From NCBI GenBank assembly GCA_025594325.1, contig JANHCV010000001.1, positions 3,472,001 through 3,536,000 on the forward strand: a DNA stretch of 64,000 bases, written 5' to 3'. The stretch's first letter is position 1. The number at the start of each line of letters is the position of its first letter. This stretch comes from Blastocladiella emersonii ATCC 22665. Its lineage: Eukaryota; Blastocladiomycota; Blastocladiomycetes; Blastocladiales; Blastocladiaceae. This document shows, piece after piece, positions 1 to 10,634 of this stretch. A program made the translations under genes and the position numbers. The notes under the pieces are model-generated. The model had not been told where the DNA came from, searched no databases, and saw only the letters and a program-made list of their open reading frames with translations.

Positions 1-1042
1 CGACGGGTTCGCCTGCGCGTGCACGTCGTTGCCGCGCTCGGCGGCGCGGTGCGTGAACATGACCGTCTTGGTCATGGCGGCCGAGTTGCCCGTGAACCGG
101 AACGCCGCGTCGCCCGCGTAGTCGACCTCGTCCGGGTTCTTGTCCTTGTACGGGTTGTCGCGCATCGACCGCGTCTTGGGGTCGTAGTGCGCCGACTCGA
201 GGTCGAGGTTGCGCAGGTACTTGGGGATGTCCTCGCGGATCCGCAGGTTGCGCACCGTCTGCCGCGACTTCATGTCGAGCTTCTGCCCCGCCATGTCGGC
301 GCCCTCGGCGTACTTGTCCTCGTCGGCCTCCTCGTCGCTCGACGTGTCGACGTCGGCCAGCGTCTCGACGGGCCTCCCGCTGGCGGCCTCGGCGGCCGCG
401 CGCGCCTTGAGCTCCTCGTCCATCTTGAGCGCCTTGGCCTTCTTGCGCTGCTCCTCGACGAGCTCCCACTCGCGCATCAGCCGGACGTGCTCGGCCGCGT
501 CGTACCCGTTCCACCGGTCGCGCTTGGCCTCGAACCCGAGGTCCACCTGCTGCACCACCTCGTCGGCCTGGATCGCCGCCTGCGTCCATTTCGCGCCCTT
601 CTTGCGCGGCCGCTCCATGCACTCCTTGGTCTTGTGCGACATGGCCCCGCAGTTCTCGCACGCGCCCTTGCGGAACTTGGTCGCGGCGGGACCCGCCCGC
701 GCGCCGCGCGCGTACCACTTGTCGAGGTCGTCCTTCTTCGGGTCGTCGGTCGCCGAGTACGGCTTGCCGTCGGACCGCTGGTGCTTGAGTGACGGTGCGC
801 CCGTGTCAATGTACCCTGGACGATGACGATGGCCGACGTCGTTGTCAGTCGATGTGGCCAACATCAGGTGCAGAAGAACCAGGGAAGGCCGTACATGGCG
901 CCTGCACAATGTACTGCGGGATGTGCGGGTTGATCTCGTTCCCCTCCTCGTCGACCTCGGGCGGCGCCGTCCCGGCCTTGCGCGCCGCGTCCAGGTCCTG
1001 CTTCTTCTGGTACTCCTCCTTGGACAGCTTGCCCGATTGCAT
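1..1042 (-). CDS. SLU7: Pre-mRNA splicing factor SLU7 (3' end outside window)
   Basis: SLU7 acts in the spliceosome at the second catalytic step, in 3' splice-site choice. Two exons are visible on the minus strand, 1042-895 and 815-1, with a 79-nt intron whose removal rebuilds the family block around QAPWYID. The first exon holds the diagnostic segment AGTAPPEVDEEG followed by INPHIPQY. At about residues 102-115 a CCHC zinc knuckle, CENCGAMSHKTKEC, matches the SLU7 knuckle closely. Further on, an acidic SSDEEADEDK stretch and the block KTRSMRDNPY are also typical of the family. About 321 N-terminal residues are present and the frame is open to base 1, so the C-terminus lies beyond the window. 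The ATG at 1042 gives the usual short N-terminus. It is divergent from APC2, about 140 bp away. Confidence 0.93.
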
Positions 1043-1184
1043 GATGTTACGTGGTGCGCGCGGGCTGGGTGCGCGGCGGTGATGGAGGTCGGAAGAGGTG
1101 CGGCTCGAGGAGGATGTTCATCGCGGCACTGCGTCGGCCGCGGCCCTCTCTCCCCTCCGCGAAGCATGCAACGGAACCCCACCC

Positions 1185-4003
1185 ATGAATGCAAATGAAC
1201 TGAATCGAGCCGCCGAGAGCGCCGTCGCGGCCGACCTGGCCCGGCTCGACCCGGACCCGAGGGTGGCCCTGCGGATCGCAAACGAGGTCGGCCACGGTCC
1301 CCGTGCCCTTCGTCGGGCTGCAGATGCTGACCCTGGCCCACGTAGCTCTGGAAGGTGATCAATGAGGCTATGCAACGGTCTGCCGTCCATTTCGGTGCGC
1401 TTTAGACGACTCTGGCCGCGCGGACGCGACCCTGACGACCACGCCGTAGAGGGACAGGGACTCGAGGCCGCGTTCGAGCTCGTCAAGCAGACGACGCTAC
1501 TGCGCAAGCGGCTTCTCGAGGCGTACAAGGGTAGGTACGTTGGCCCCGCGCCGAGTCGCGACGTCGTTCGCTGACGCGGGGACTCGGCGGTAGCGCACAT
1601 CCTCGCACAGTTTGAGCAGGTCTACAAGGCCAGCATTCTCCGCCTTCTGTCGCGAACGGTACGACACTGTCTCCGTGCAGCTGCGCTGACCGCAGTCTCA
1701 CTCGCTCGCGGAACGAACAGAATGGGCTCAAGCACGCCATCAACGGCCTGCACGCGCGGCGCACCACGATCCTCGCGTGGTACTCGGCCCTCGGCGCGCC
1801 GGACCGCGACGTGCGCGAGATCCGCGACGTCATTGACGTGCAGCACCTCGACCTGCTATCGCCCGAGATCCGAGCCCGCGCGTGCGCCGCGCTGTACGAG
1901 CTCGACGGGTCCTTCAGCTTCCCGCTCGACGAGGCCGCGCGGGAGGAGGTCCTCACATCTTTGAACCTGCCCATCGCGTCGCTGCTCGCGACTCCCGCGG
2001 CGCCGCACCCGCTGATCGCCATGATGCGCGACCTCGGCCTGTTCGACCTCCTGCGCTCCGACCTAGCCGCTGATCTCGAGCAGCGCGTGACCGCCTTCGC
2101 CACCGACGCGTGCGCGCGCGCCGGCGACATGGACCCGGCGCTCCCCGCGTGTCTCGCCGAGCTGGACGCGCGGTGGTTCCCGCGTTTCGCGTACGCGCTG
2201 CACCTCGACACCGCCGCGGGCGCCGCCGCGCGGACGTACCGCGACCTCGTTGGGATTGCGCTCACCACGGTCCTCGCCGCGCGCACCTCGCGCGTTTTCG
2301 ACCTGGTCGCGCTGCGCCCGGCGTTCGACGGCGTCGTCGCCGACCTGCAGACGTGCCTCGCCGCGCGGCCCAGCGATACCGCGCGCGAGGTCGCCAAGGC
2401 CGCGCGCGTCGCGTTCAAGGCCCGGCTCATGCACCCGGGTGCGATGACGGCGGATCTCGTCGACATGTTCGCGCGCGCGGTGCCCGTGTTCTGCGAGCTC
2501 GCGCCGCGCGACGGGGATGTGCTCCTGCACGCGGCGACGCGCGACCTGCGCGGGTACCTAAGGTCGCGCGCCGACCTCGTGCCGTGTATCCTGCAGCTCC
2601 TGTTCGACGGCGACAACCGCGACGTGATGCTCCGCGGCGGCGCCATCGTGCTCGACTCGGACGAGCGGCGGCGCGTGTTCCCGGTCTCGGGCGACGCGGG
2701 GATCGATCTCGCGGCGCCGTGGACGCCGTTGCCGCTGTTCGAGACCCAGGCCGCGGGTGGAGGAGGGAAGAAGAAGAAGCTCGACACGCTCGCGATCCTC
2801 GTCAACATCTACGGCGCCAAAGACGCGTTCGTCGTCGAGTACCAGAAGCGACTCGCCGCGCAGCTGCTCGACTACGACGCCGAGGAGCCCGTCGATCTCG
2901 CGACGCACGCTGACACGGTCGAGAAGCTCAAGCGCCGGTTCGGTGACCGCCTGCTCGCGCACTGCGAGGGCATGCTGCGCGACGTGCGCGAGAGCGCGCG
3001 GATCGAGGCGCAGATCCGCGAGGACAAGGTCGCGCAGGAGGTACGGCCCCGTCGTGCGCTGCTTCGACGGCGGCAGCTCACTGACGAGACTTGTAGAACC
3101 CGGTGCACGCGACCATCATCTCGCGTGAGCTGTGGCCCGAGATGCGCAGCGACCCGCTGGTCGTGCACCCGGACATGGCCCCGTACGTTCCATCATGCTC
3201 CAGCCCGCGTCCCGTCAACTAACACCCACCTCCCGTGTAGTCACTTTGACGCCATCAACTCGGCATTCCAGTCAACCAAAGCCTCCCGCTCGCTCGTGTT
3301 TCTGGCAGCGCAGGGCCGCGTTGACCTGGAACTCGAGCTCGACAACGGACACGCGCTCGCCGTATCGTGCACGCCGGCGCAGGCCACGGTTCTCGCGTAC
3401 TTCCAGACCGCCGGCGACAACGTGTCGCTCCCCTCGCACACGGCATCGCACCTCGCATCCATCACCAAGCTTCCCGAACCGCGCGCCCGCGCTGCGCTGC
3501 AGTTCTGGGTGCGCAACGGGATCCTCGAGCGCGGCGCGGGGCACACTTACGTGCTGCGCTGTTTCGCAGCGGACGACGATGCTTCGCCCGCATCGACCGC
3601 CGCAGCAGCAGCAGCGACGCCGGCCGCGCAGGCGATGCTGAGCGGGTCCGGGTACCTCGCGCCGCACCCGCACGCGATGCTCGTTGACTCGCCGAGCAGC
3701 CCGACGCCCGCGGGCTCGTCCTCCTCGGGCGCGGGCGGAACAGCCGCGGGAGCGACAGCGGCGGCCGACGACCCGCTGGCGGCGCTGACAGCGGCGCAGG
3801 TGGACCAGCTGCGCCAGTTTGTGCACGTCTCGGTGGCGCACGTGGAGCGGAGCGCGGGCGCGGTGCACACGCGGCTGGCCATGATCATGCACCAGAACAA
3901 GCCGACGCTTGCGGCGGTGCAGGCGGTGCTCGACCGGATGGTCAAGGCGGGCGAGGTCGAGGTGACGACGGACGGGACGTACCGCGCCGTGGCGAGTGGG
4001 TGA
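1185..4003 (+). CDS. APC2: Anaphase-promoting complex subunit 2 (cullin-like)
   Basis: APC2 is the cullin-type scaffold of the APC/C ubiquitin ligase, which drives anaphase and mitotic exit. Proposed exons are 1185-1286, 1346-1394, 1450-1530, 1594-1658, 1721-3040, 3097-3182 and 3241-4003; all but the first donor have clear GT..CTGAC..AG signals and close in frame. The cullin-homology core contains LAILVNIYGAKDAFVVEY and then LKRRFGDRLLAHCEGML, both characteristic of APC2. The last ~65 residues form the C-terminal winged helix that closes APC2 proteins, from TAAQVDQLRQFVHVSV to the stop. Length is about 750 residues, slightly short of yeast and human APC2. The first intron donor (near 1286) and the start are uncertain. 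A serine/alanine-rich linker of about 75 residues separates the cullin core from the winged helix. Confidence 0.9.
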
Positions 4004-4116
4004 TGGGGTGGGTGAGAACAAAACGGCATTTTTGTATACGTGCGTGCAAGTACGAGTGAGGGTAGAGGCAATGAAGATACTAGGTGAGGTTGGGTGAGGA
4101 GAGGGGTCGGCGGCGC

Positions 4117-5284
4117 TTAGAAGGCTCGTGGGCTCTTGGCGAGGTCGAGGAACTTCTTGGGGTTGCCGCCCGAGACGAGCAGCATGCGGGCCACGTCCTC
4201 GGGCTTGGACATGAGCTTGGTCTCGAGGTACAGGTCAATGAGCTGGCTGGCCTCGGCCGTGGTGTATGGCGGGACGTGCACGAACTCGGCGGTCGGCAGC
4301 TTGGCGAGCTTGGCGCCGGGGTACCGCGGGTTGGTCTTGGACGTGGCGCCGATGACCTTGCCCTCGGCCTAGATGACGAGCGAGATGTGAGCTCGGTAAT
4401 TAATGGGGTCGCAGAAGCGAAGGAGGCGTACCTTGCCCTCGAAGAAGGGCAGGAGCGAGTGGCCGAGCACAAACTGCGAGGCGTGCAGCGGCTCCGACTT
4501 CTGGTTGAAGTAGCGGGTCTTGGAGAAGACGGCGTTGACGTGGTCGACGGCGAGGAGGACGTTGGGGCTAAACGACGCGCGAGCGGTCGATCAGCGTGCG
4601 CCATCAAGCTGCAGCAATATGAGCGACGTACTGCTTGGCCAGCTCCTCGAGGACGGCCTCGGTCACGTCCGAGGACCGCTCGTTGGAGCGGGCGCCGAGC
4701 GTCAGGAGGGCGGAGAGGGGCGAGTTGGCGTCAATCTTCTTCTCGCCGAACGCGTAGGCGGCGGTGATCTTGAGCTCGGCGGCGGACGTCTGGTTGTTGG
4801 AGAGGATCGACTGCAGGAAGGCGGACGAAGCGGTGGGCAGCTCCCACAGCTTCTTGGGGCCCTGGTTGTAGATGTAGCGGCCGTCAAACCACTCGGAGGC
4901 TACGGGCGCGTGGCGGGGCGCAGCGTCAGCGAGCAGGCCAGGTGCGATCCGTGCACTGGAGATGCGGCGCACCATCCTTGACGTGAACAATGACGTTGGC
5001 GTCGTTCTGGCTCTCGACCGAGACGACGTGCTCGAGCGTGCACGTCTTGCCGGCGCCGATGGGGCCGTCTACAGACCCAGCAGCAGCGTCAGGGACCGGT
5101 CCGACATGGCCGCATTGCGGCAGCCGTAGCAGGGGTGACGGATCTCACCAATGATCACGGGCTTCTTGCTGTTGAGGGACTTGAAGACGTGGTCGACAAA
5201 GCCGCGAAGCAGCAGACCGCCGGCCGCGGTGGGCGACTCGATGAAGTTGACGGCGACGCCGCCGGCGACCTTGAGCGCTGACAT
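4117..5284 (-). CDS. Mitochondrial small ribosomal subunit protein mS29 (DAP3 family GTP-binding)
   Basis: This is a DAP3/mS29 P-loop protein of the mitochondrial small ribosomal subunit. Five exons (5284-5149, 5068-4973, 4899-4632, 4567-4432, 4368-4117) join in frame to 295 residues. The P-loop, DGPIGAGKTCTLEHV, is created across the first intron. LLAVDHVNAVF followed by QFVLGHSLLPFFEGK, then VIGATSKTNPRYP, match the DAP3 order, and the protein ends with a SGGNPKKFLDLAK helix. It is shorter than human DAP3 (398 residues) because little precedes the P-loop. No convincing mitochondrial presequence is seen, so an upstream exon may be missing. It is divergent from RPN13 across 277 bp. Confidence 0.85.
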
Positions 5285-5561
5285 GGTGGTTGATACGTTG
5301 CAGGGAGTGGTATGTGCGCTCTGCAGAGGCTCAGCGGCGTAAAGGGAAGATCAGCGAGGTGAGGTTAGCGCGAGGCAAGCGGCCAACTCGGCGCTCAACC
5401 ACACGCGTGATGCCGACGGGCGTGGCAGGTCGCCCGCCGACGTGACGACGCGCGCGTTCGCCCTGCCCTGCCACCGACGCGACGCACATTTCGCTGCTCT
5501 CCGCCCGAGTTGCTAAACGCCGCACCTCCTGCTACGGATCAACACTGCCCGCAACGCAACC

Positions 5562-6789
5562 ATGTCGAACATCTTCCAGTCCCTGACCGCCCAGGCGGCC
5601 GCCGGCGCCGCGGCCAAGAAGCGGTACCTCGTCGAGTTCCGCGCCGGTCCGTCGCATCATCTGCGTTGCGCTGCCCGGAACGGTCGATCGCTGACGCGGT
5701 GAGATGCTCGTAGGCAAGATGTCCCGCACGACGGGCAACACGGTCGCGCCCGACACCCGCAAGGGGTACGCCACGGCCTCGTGAGCCTGTCATTACGCGC
5801 CAACGCTGACGAGACACCGTTGCCTGTAGCCTGGTCTTTATGGAGATCGGTGAGGACACGCTCCTCCACTTCTACTGGAAGGGTACGCGCTCCGTGGGGG
5901 TCCCGCTCCGTCAGCAGCGTCGCTGACCGCGACTTTGCGCCGTAGACCGCACGACCAACCGCATCGAGGACGACCTGATCATCTTCCCCGACGAGGCCGA
6001 GTTCGTGCGCGTGACGCAGTCCAACGACCGCGTGTACATGCTCGCGTTCAAGTCGTCGTCGCAGAAGCTCTTCTTCTGGATGCAGGAGCCCAAGGCCGAC
6101 CGCGACGCCGAGTTTGCCGCCACCATCAACCGCGTCATCAACGACCCCTCGTCGGCCGCCGGCGACAGCCCGACCTCGCCCAACAACGAGCAGGCCCAGC
6201 TCATGCAGCTGCTCCAGCAGAGCATGCCCATGTACGCGCGCGTACTCGCTGCTCTCACGCGCCCGTGAGCTCGGCCACTGACTCTTCACCGTGTAGTGGC
6301 GCCAACCCCGCGCGCAGCGCGAGCCCGACCCGCGCCGCGCCTGCTGCCGCGACGGCCACCTCGCCCGCCCCCGCCGGCGGCGCCACGAGCGAGCAGATGG
6401 CGCAGCTGCGCAACCTGCTGGCCGGGATCCAGGTGCCGCAGAGCGAGCCCGACGTGGACCTGACCGCGGTCCTCAACATCGAGAACCTGCGCCCCGTGCT
6501 CGGCGACGCGTCGGCCCGCGCCGCCCTGTTCCCGCACCTCCCCGAGAACGCGCCCCACACCACGGGCGAGCTCGAGGAGACGATCCGGTCGCCCCAGTTC
6601 CGCCAGTCGCTCCAGACCCTCGCCTACGCGCTCCGCTCCGGCCAGCTCGCCACCATCCTCACCTCCATGGGCCTCGACCCCTCGTCGGCCGGCACCGCCT
6701 CGGGCGTCGAGGCGCTGCTCCGCGCCGTCGCCGCCTCCCGCGGCCAGCCCAAGCAGGACGACGAGGACCGCATGGACACGGATTCGTAA
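5562..6789 (+). CDS. RPN13: Proteasome ubiquitin receptor RPN13/ADRM1
   Basis: RPN13 sits on the 19S regulatory particle, binds ubiquitin through its N-terminal Pru domain and recruits the deubiquitinase UCH37 through its C-terminal DEUBAD domain. Exons are 5562-5646, 5714-5765, 5830-5882, 5946-6231 and 6297-6789 (322 residues). The Pru domain (about residues 18-125) includes YLVEFRAGKMSRTTGNTV, then VFMEIGEDTLLHFYWKDR and QKLFFWMQEPK. An Ala/Pro/Ser linker follows, then the C-terminal domain beginning NLLAGIQVPQ. For exon 4 I chose the donor at 6232 (GTACGC) because the next GTACT donor breaks the frame. The sequence gcaacgcaac ends one base before the ATG. Confidence 0.93.
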
Positions 6790-7641
6790 GCCGTGTGAGA
6801 GTGTCTCCTTCCTCCCTCGCCCTCCGTATCTGGCGCGATTGTTGAATGTCATTACGGTGCTTCCCTGCCCCCCTCTCATGTCCCGATTGAGAGCTGGCTT
6901 GCAGATCCTGAGGCGTGTACAGGTCGAGGTCGAGGGCGGCGGCCAGGACGGAGGCCCAGCGAAGCGCGACGCGGCCGCACGCTTGAGGTCGATGCCGTCC
7001 CGAACTCGACCACCTCCCCTCTCCCCCCATGCATCAACCCCCCTTCTCGCGCGTCACACTTGGCGCAATCTTGCTATTTAGTCCCGATCCCCTCGAACAT
7101 GATGAGATATTTAGTGAGCGGAAGGAGCGATCGCCGACAGCCGACTCGCCCGGTCCCCGCACCTCGCTGCGCTCTCCATCCTCTTCTCGGCGTCGCGTCG
7201 ACGCGCGCACAGCTCGCTGCTCCGCGCCGCCAAGAAACGAAGGAAGAGGCGGTGGTGGGGGACCTAGGGTCGGCGGGCACGCTCCAACAGTGTCGAGCTC
7301 AAGGCGAATCTGAGTCGTTGAGGAGGTTCTCAGGCACAACCGCCGCCAAGCGGATCGTGCTTGTTTTTGCTACTTTGGCCGTCTCCCACCCACGCGGCCT
7401 GACTCAGGGCCCGTCATGATGGCCGTCGCGGCCCTGCCCTCGTGCCCTGCCAGGAGGGAGGGAACCGTCGTGCAGGCGGGCCGTGCGTACAAGAAGGCCG
7501 CGCTCCCCTCGGCCCTCCCTCTCGTCCCAATCCTCACCTTGCTCAAACCCACCACTAGCACATCTGCTACGCACTGAATCGCCTTGCACACACGCGACCG
7601 ACGCCCGAGCATCCTTGCACACCGAAATTCACCACCCCACC
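6790..7641. other. Intergenic region, no gene seen
   Basis: About 850 bp between RPN13 and the LPMO-like gene. I see no family-like reading frame on either strand; the open frames are short and Arg/Ala/Pro-rich. It presumably holds the 3' end of RPN13 and the promoter of the downstream gene. Confidence 0.5.
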
Positions 7642-8644
7642 ATGCATCCCATCCTCGCGCTCCTCCTCGTCCTGGTCGCCACGGCCGGCCTCGTCCCCGA
7701 CGGCGCGCACGCGCACTCGTGGGCCGACTGCGTCGCGTCGCGCAACGGCGTGTGCGAGGGCTACCCACGCGTACGTTCTCCTCGGCGACTGATCACGCTC
7801 GCGATCACGGCTCCGCTCACTCACACCCACACGCGACCCCTTCGTGTAGGGCTACCCTGGCCGCGGATGGATGACGCCCATCGACACGCTGTTCACGTAC
7901 CGGATCGACCAGCGCAACAACGCGACGCGGCTGTGCCAGCTGGACCGGCCCGTGTACACGCCGGCGTACCCGGCGCCGCGCGCGGTGCCCGGCGAGTCGC
8001 TCGTCATGTCGTGGAAGACCAACGGCCACTACTACGGCCACCCGAACCCGATCCGCATCGCGTGCCTCAAGAACGACGCGCGCCAGGCCCCGCGCGCCGC
8101 CTTCTTCGACAACGCGGCCGCCGAGCTGCTCGCCCGTGTGCCCTTCGACAACGCCGGGTGCACCAACCCCAACGACCCGTACGCCGACTGCTACGCGTCC
8201 TTCACGCTGCCCGGCGACTGGGCGCCTGGGTCGACCCACACGTGCGTCTGGTTCTGGAACTACGACAGCAACCCCGTTGGCGAGGAGTATACGAGCTGCT
8301 TCGACGTGCTCGTCCAGGCCCCCGCCGCTGCCGCGTCGCCCGCTCCTGCACCTGCACCGGCCGCGGACCCGGCGCCAGCCCCTGCTCAAGTCGACGTGCC
8401 GCCCCCGTCATCGCCGCCGGCCGCCTCGGCCCCGGCTCCTGCTGATCCGCCTGCACCTGTCCCTGCTGCGCCCGTCCCCGCCCCGGCGCCCGCGCCCATG
8501 TCGACGCCGCCTGCCGCGGACCCGGCCTCGTCGCCGTCGTGGATCCCGTCGTGGGTGCCGTCGTGGCTGCGCAAGAAGCTGACGCGCGCGCGGTCGTACC
8601 ACGCTGGCGCGGACGGGTCGACGGCCACCAAGACGATCTACTGA
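7642..8644 (+). CDS. Secreted LPMO-like protein with Pro/Ala-rich tail
   Basis: Two exons, 7642-7770 and 7850-8644, give 307 residues. Residues 1-24 form a signal peptide ending in AHA, so the predicted mature protein begins His-Ser-Trp. An N-terminal histidine is the copper-brace hallmark of lytic polysaccharide monooxygenases. The catalytic-size region then has GYPRGYPGRGW, SWKTNGHYYGHPNPIRI with further histidines, and a Cys-rich end TCVWFWNYDSNP. Conserved cysteines suggest disulfides. After about residue 210 the chain becomes a Pro/Ala/Ser linker of about 75 residues, and ends with the repeated SWIPSWVPSWL then a basic KK. Likely role: secreted oxidative attack on chitin or another polysaccharide. 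The family assignment rests on N-terminus and motif order only and is moderate. I recognise no carbohydrate-binding module. Confidence 0.65.
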
Positions 8645-8765
8645 GCTCGATGTTGTCCTTCTCCCCCTCCTCGCACCTCCGACCGACCTTCCCACTCGCA
8701 CGAATACCCCCTCCCCACCCATTGCACGCACAACTACCATGAATGAAAAACGAGTCGGTTGGATA

Positions 8766-10298
8766 TCATTGAATCGCACACACGGTGGTATTCGGGTATC
8801 TTGACGCGAGCGACCGCTGCGCGCGGCGGGCGAGGACCGCCGGCTTGAGCCGGTGCCTCAGCGCACGCGTACCGACGACGCGGCGCGGGGACCGCTCGAG
8901 GCGCGACGCCTCGCTGGCCGTCACGTCGTCGGTGAGGAGGTCGCGGTGCGCGGACCACCAGTGGTATAATTCGAGCTGGCCGTGCTCGAGGGCGACGTCG
9001 CGCAGGTCGACGTGGTCGGGCACCCGCAGCACGAGCTTACCCCTCGCGGCCGCTGCGACCCACCACTCGAGCACGCGCTGGTGGCCCGCGGCCGTGGCGC
9101 CCGCGAGCGCGCGGCCCGAGTACCGCAGCTCGATGACGACCTCGCTCTTGCCCCTTGCCGCGAGCTCGGCCGCGTCGAACCACCAGTCGAGGATCGGGAC
9201 GAGCCCGTTGGCGCTCGCCCCATCGACAGCCGCCGCCGTGTACTCGAGCGGCAGCCGGGCGACGCGCCACCACGCGAGGACTGCCGAGTGGCCCGCGGCG
9301 CTCGCGCGGTCCATGGCGGCCGCCGTGTAGAAGAGCGGCACCTTGTGGTACAGGTGGGCGGCGCGCCACCAGTCGAGCACGCCGACGCGCCCGTGCTCGC
9401 TCGCGAGGTCCATGGCCGCCGCGTCGTACGCCATCGGCAGGCCCGACGTGCGCCACCACTCGAGCACGGGGACGTGTCCGCGCACGCACGCGCCCGTGAT
9501 GGCGGCGCGCGAGTACCGCGGGACCAGCGCCGCGCGCGATTTCGGCGCGGCGGTGCACCACCACTCGAGCACGGACACGTGGCCCTCGGCGCTCGCCGCG
9601 TCCATGGCGTGCTCCGTGTAGTCGAGCGGGAACGCGCGCGTACCCCCGGAACCGTCGGCGAGCCACTGCAGGACGTGGACGTGCCCGCGCACGCTCGCGA
9701 CCGTCAGCAGCGACAGCACGCCGGACCCGGGCGCGGCCGTCGGGAACTCGAGCGGCAGCCCCGACTCGTCGCGCCACCACGCGAGCACCGCGACGTGGCC
9801 TGCGCGGCACGCGCCCTGGATCGCGCGCCAGGAATAGGTCATGCGGACCGTCGCGGGCCGCTGCGCGTGTTCCCGTGCCCACCACGCGAGGACCGCGACG
9901 TGTCCAGCGCAGCTCACGGCGTCAATCGCGCCCTCGGGACACGCGACGGGCAGCGCCAGCTCGCGGCGCAGGTCCAGCAGATCGACGCGCCCCGCGAGCG
10001 ACGCGGCGAGCGCGGTGCAGTGCGGCAGCCGCGCGAACACGGCGCGGCGCAGCAGCGTCATGTTCGGCGCGACGAACAGGTACGCCGAGAACTCGGCGGC
10101 GAGCGGGGTCATCGGGGTCGTTGGCGTGGTTGGCGACGGCGGCGGGCTGGAGTTGCTTCTGCGGCCGTTCCCATGGCACGGCGGCGCGGACGCGACGACG
10201 CAGTGCAGCAGGATGGACTCGATGAGCTCGAACGGGAGCCGCGCCCGGGTATGCCTGGTATCATCATCAACCATGGTCGTGGTTGCGGTGCGTTGCAT
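8766..10298 (-). CDS. F-box-like protein with ankyrin-like WW repeats
   Basis: A single exon of 510 residues. Residues about 20-35 (RLPFELIESILLHC) resemble an F-box helix. From about residue 120 to the end, roughly ten degenerate ankyrin-like repeats of 30-40 residues follow. Each contains a small-residue helix (AxDxASxxGH) then V(A/S/P)VL(A/E)WW, so that each repeat ends in a Trp pair. The far C-terminus is Arg-rich. Such F-box plus repeat proteins usually act as substrate adaptors of SCF ubiquitin ligases, but the substrate is unknown. An ATG at 10298 gives the full-length frame; the codons after it (CAACGCACC) happen to reproduce the GCAACGCA element seen upstream of other genes. A second Met at residue 9 is possible. 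A decayed protein of similar layout lies just to the right in the opposite orientation. Confidence 0.75.
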   Translation of the reverse strand: MQRTATTTMVDDDTRHTRARLPFELIESILLHCVVASAPPCHGNGRRSNSSPPPSPTTPTTPMTPLAAEFSAYLFVAPNMTLLRRAVFARLPHCTALAASLAGRVDLLDLRRELALPVACPEGAIDAVSCAGHVAVLAWWAREHAQRPATVRMTYSWRAIQGACRAGHVAVLAWWRDESGLPLEFPTAAPGSGVLSLLTVASVRGHVHVLQWLADGSGGTRAFPLDYTEHAMDAASAEGHVSVLEWWCTAAPKSRAALVPRYSRAAITGACVRGHVPVLEWWRTSGLPMAYDAAAMDLASEHGRVGVLDWWRAAHLYHKVPLFYTAAAMDRASAAGHSAVLAWWRVARLPLEYTAAAVDGASANGLVPILDWWFDAAELAARGKSEVVIELRYSGRALAGATAAGHQRVLEWWVAAAARGKLVLRVPDHVDLRDVALEHGQLELYHWWSAHRDLLTDDVTASEASRLERSPRRVVGTRALRHRLKPAVLARRAQRSLASRYPNTTVCAIQ

Positions 10299-10634
10299 GG
10301 CGCTTCGACGCGGGAGAGCGGGAATCGCGCGCGGCGCGGGCTTGCCTCTTCAGGCCGGCGGGAACGGTTCGGTTCGGAGCCGACGGACCGGCTTCGACGG
10401 CGGCTATCGAGCTCCATCAGCACAGCACCGCAGCGGAGAGGGTTCGCGACCGCCCACGCTCGCGGACGCGACGGAAAAGTGTCTCCCGCGAGAGACGCGG
10501 TCCGCCCGCCCTCACGTGGGCCGGCCCGCTCATGAAGGGCGCGCTGTCGGTCCATCCTCGCTCCGCCCGGACCACTTCCATGTATCTTACGCACCGATCC
10601 GAGGACTTGCTGCAACGCACTGGATTGAGTCATC
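10299..10634. promoter_or_regulatory. Divergent upstream region between the F-box/WW gene and its decayed relative
   Basis: About 336 bp between two divergent paralog-like loci. Near its right end are CATGTATCTT (10579-10588) and TGCAACGCAC (10611-10620), a pair that recurs with similar spacing before TRAPPC6. No other feature is seen. Confidence 0.4.

Noticed and set aside
6790-7641. tRNA or other small RNA genes in the intergenic gaps
   Set aside because: I looked for B-box-like and cloverleaf patterns here and in the other large gaps and found none I could defend by eye. A covariance-model search would decide.
8982-10535. A 517-codon frame antisense to the F-box/WW gene
   Set aside because: Arg/Gly/Val/His-rich shadow of the repeat codons; no start context or motifs.
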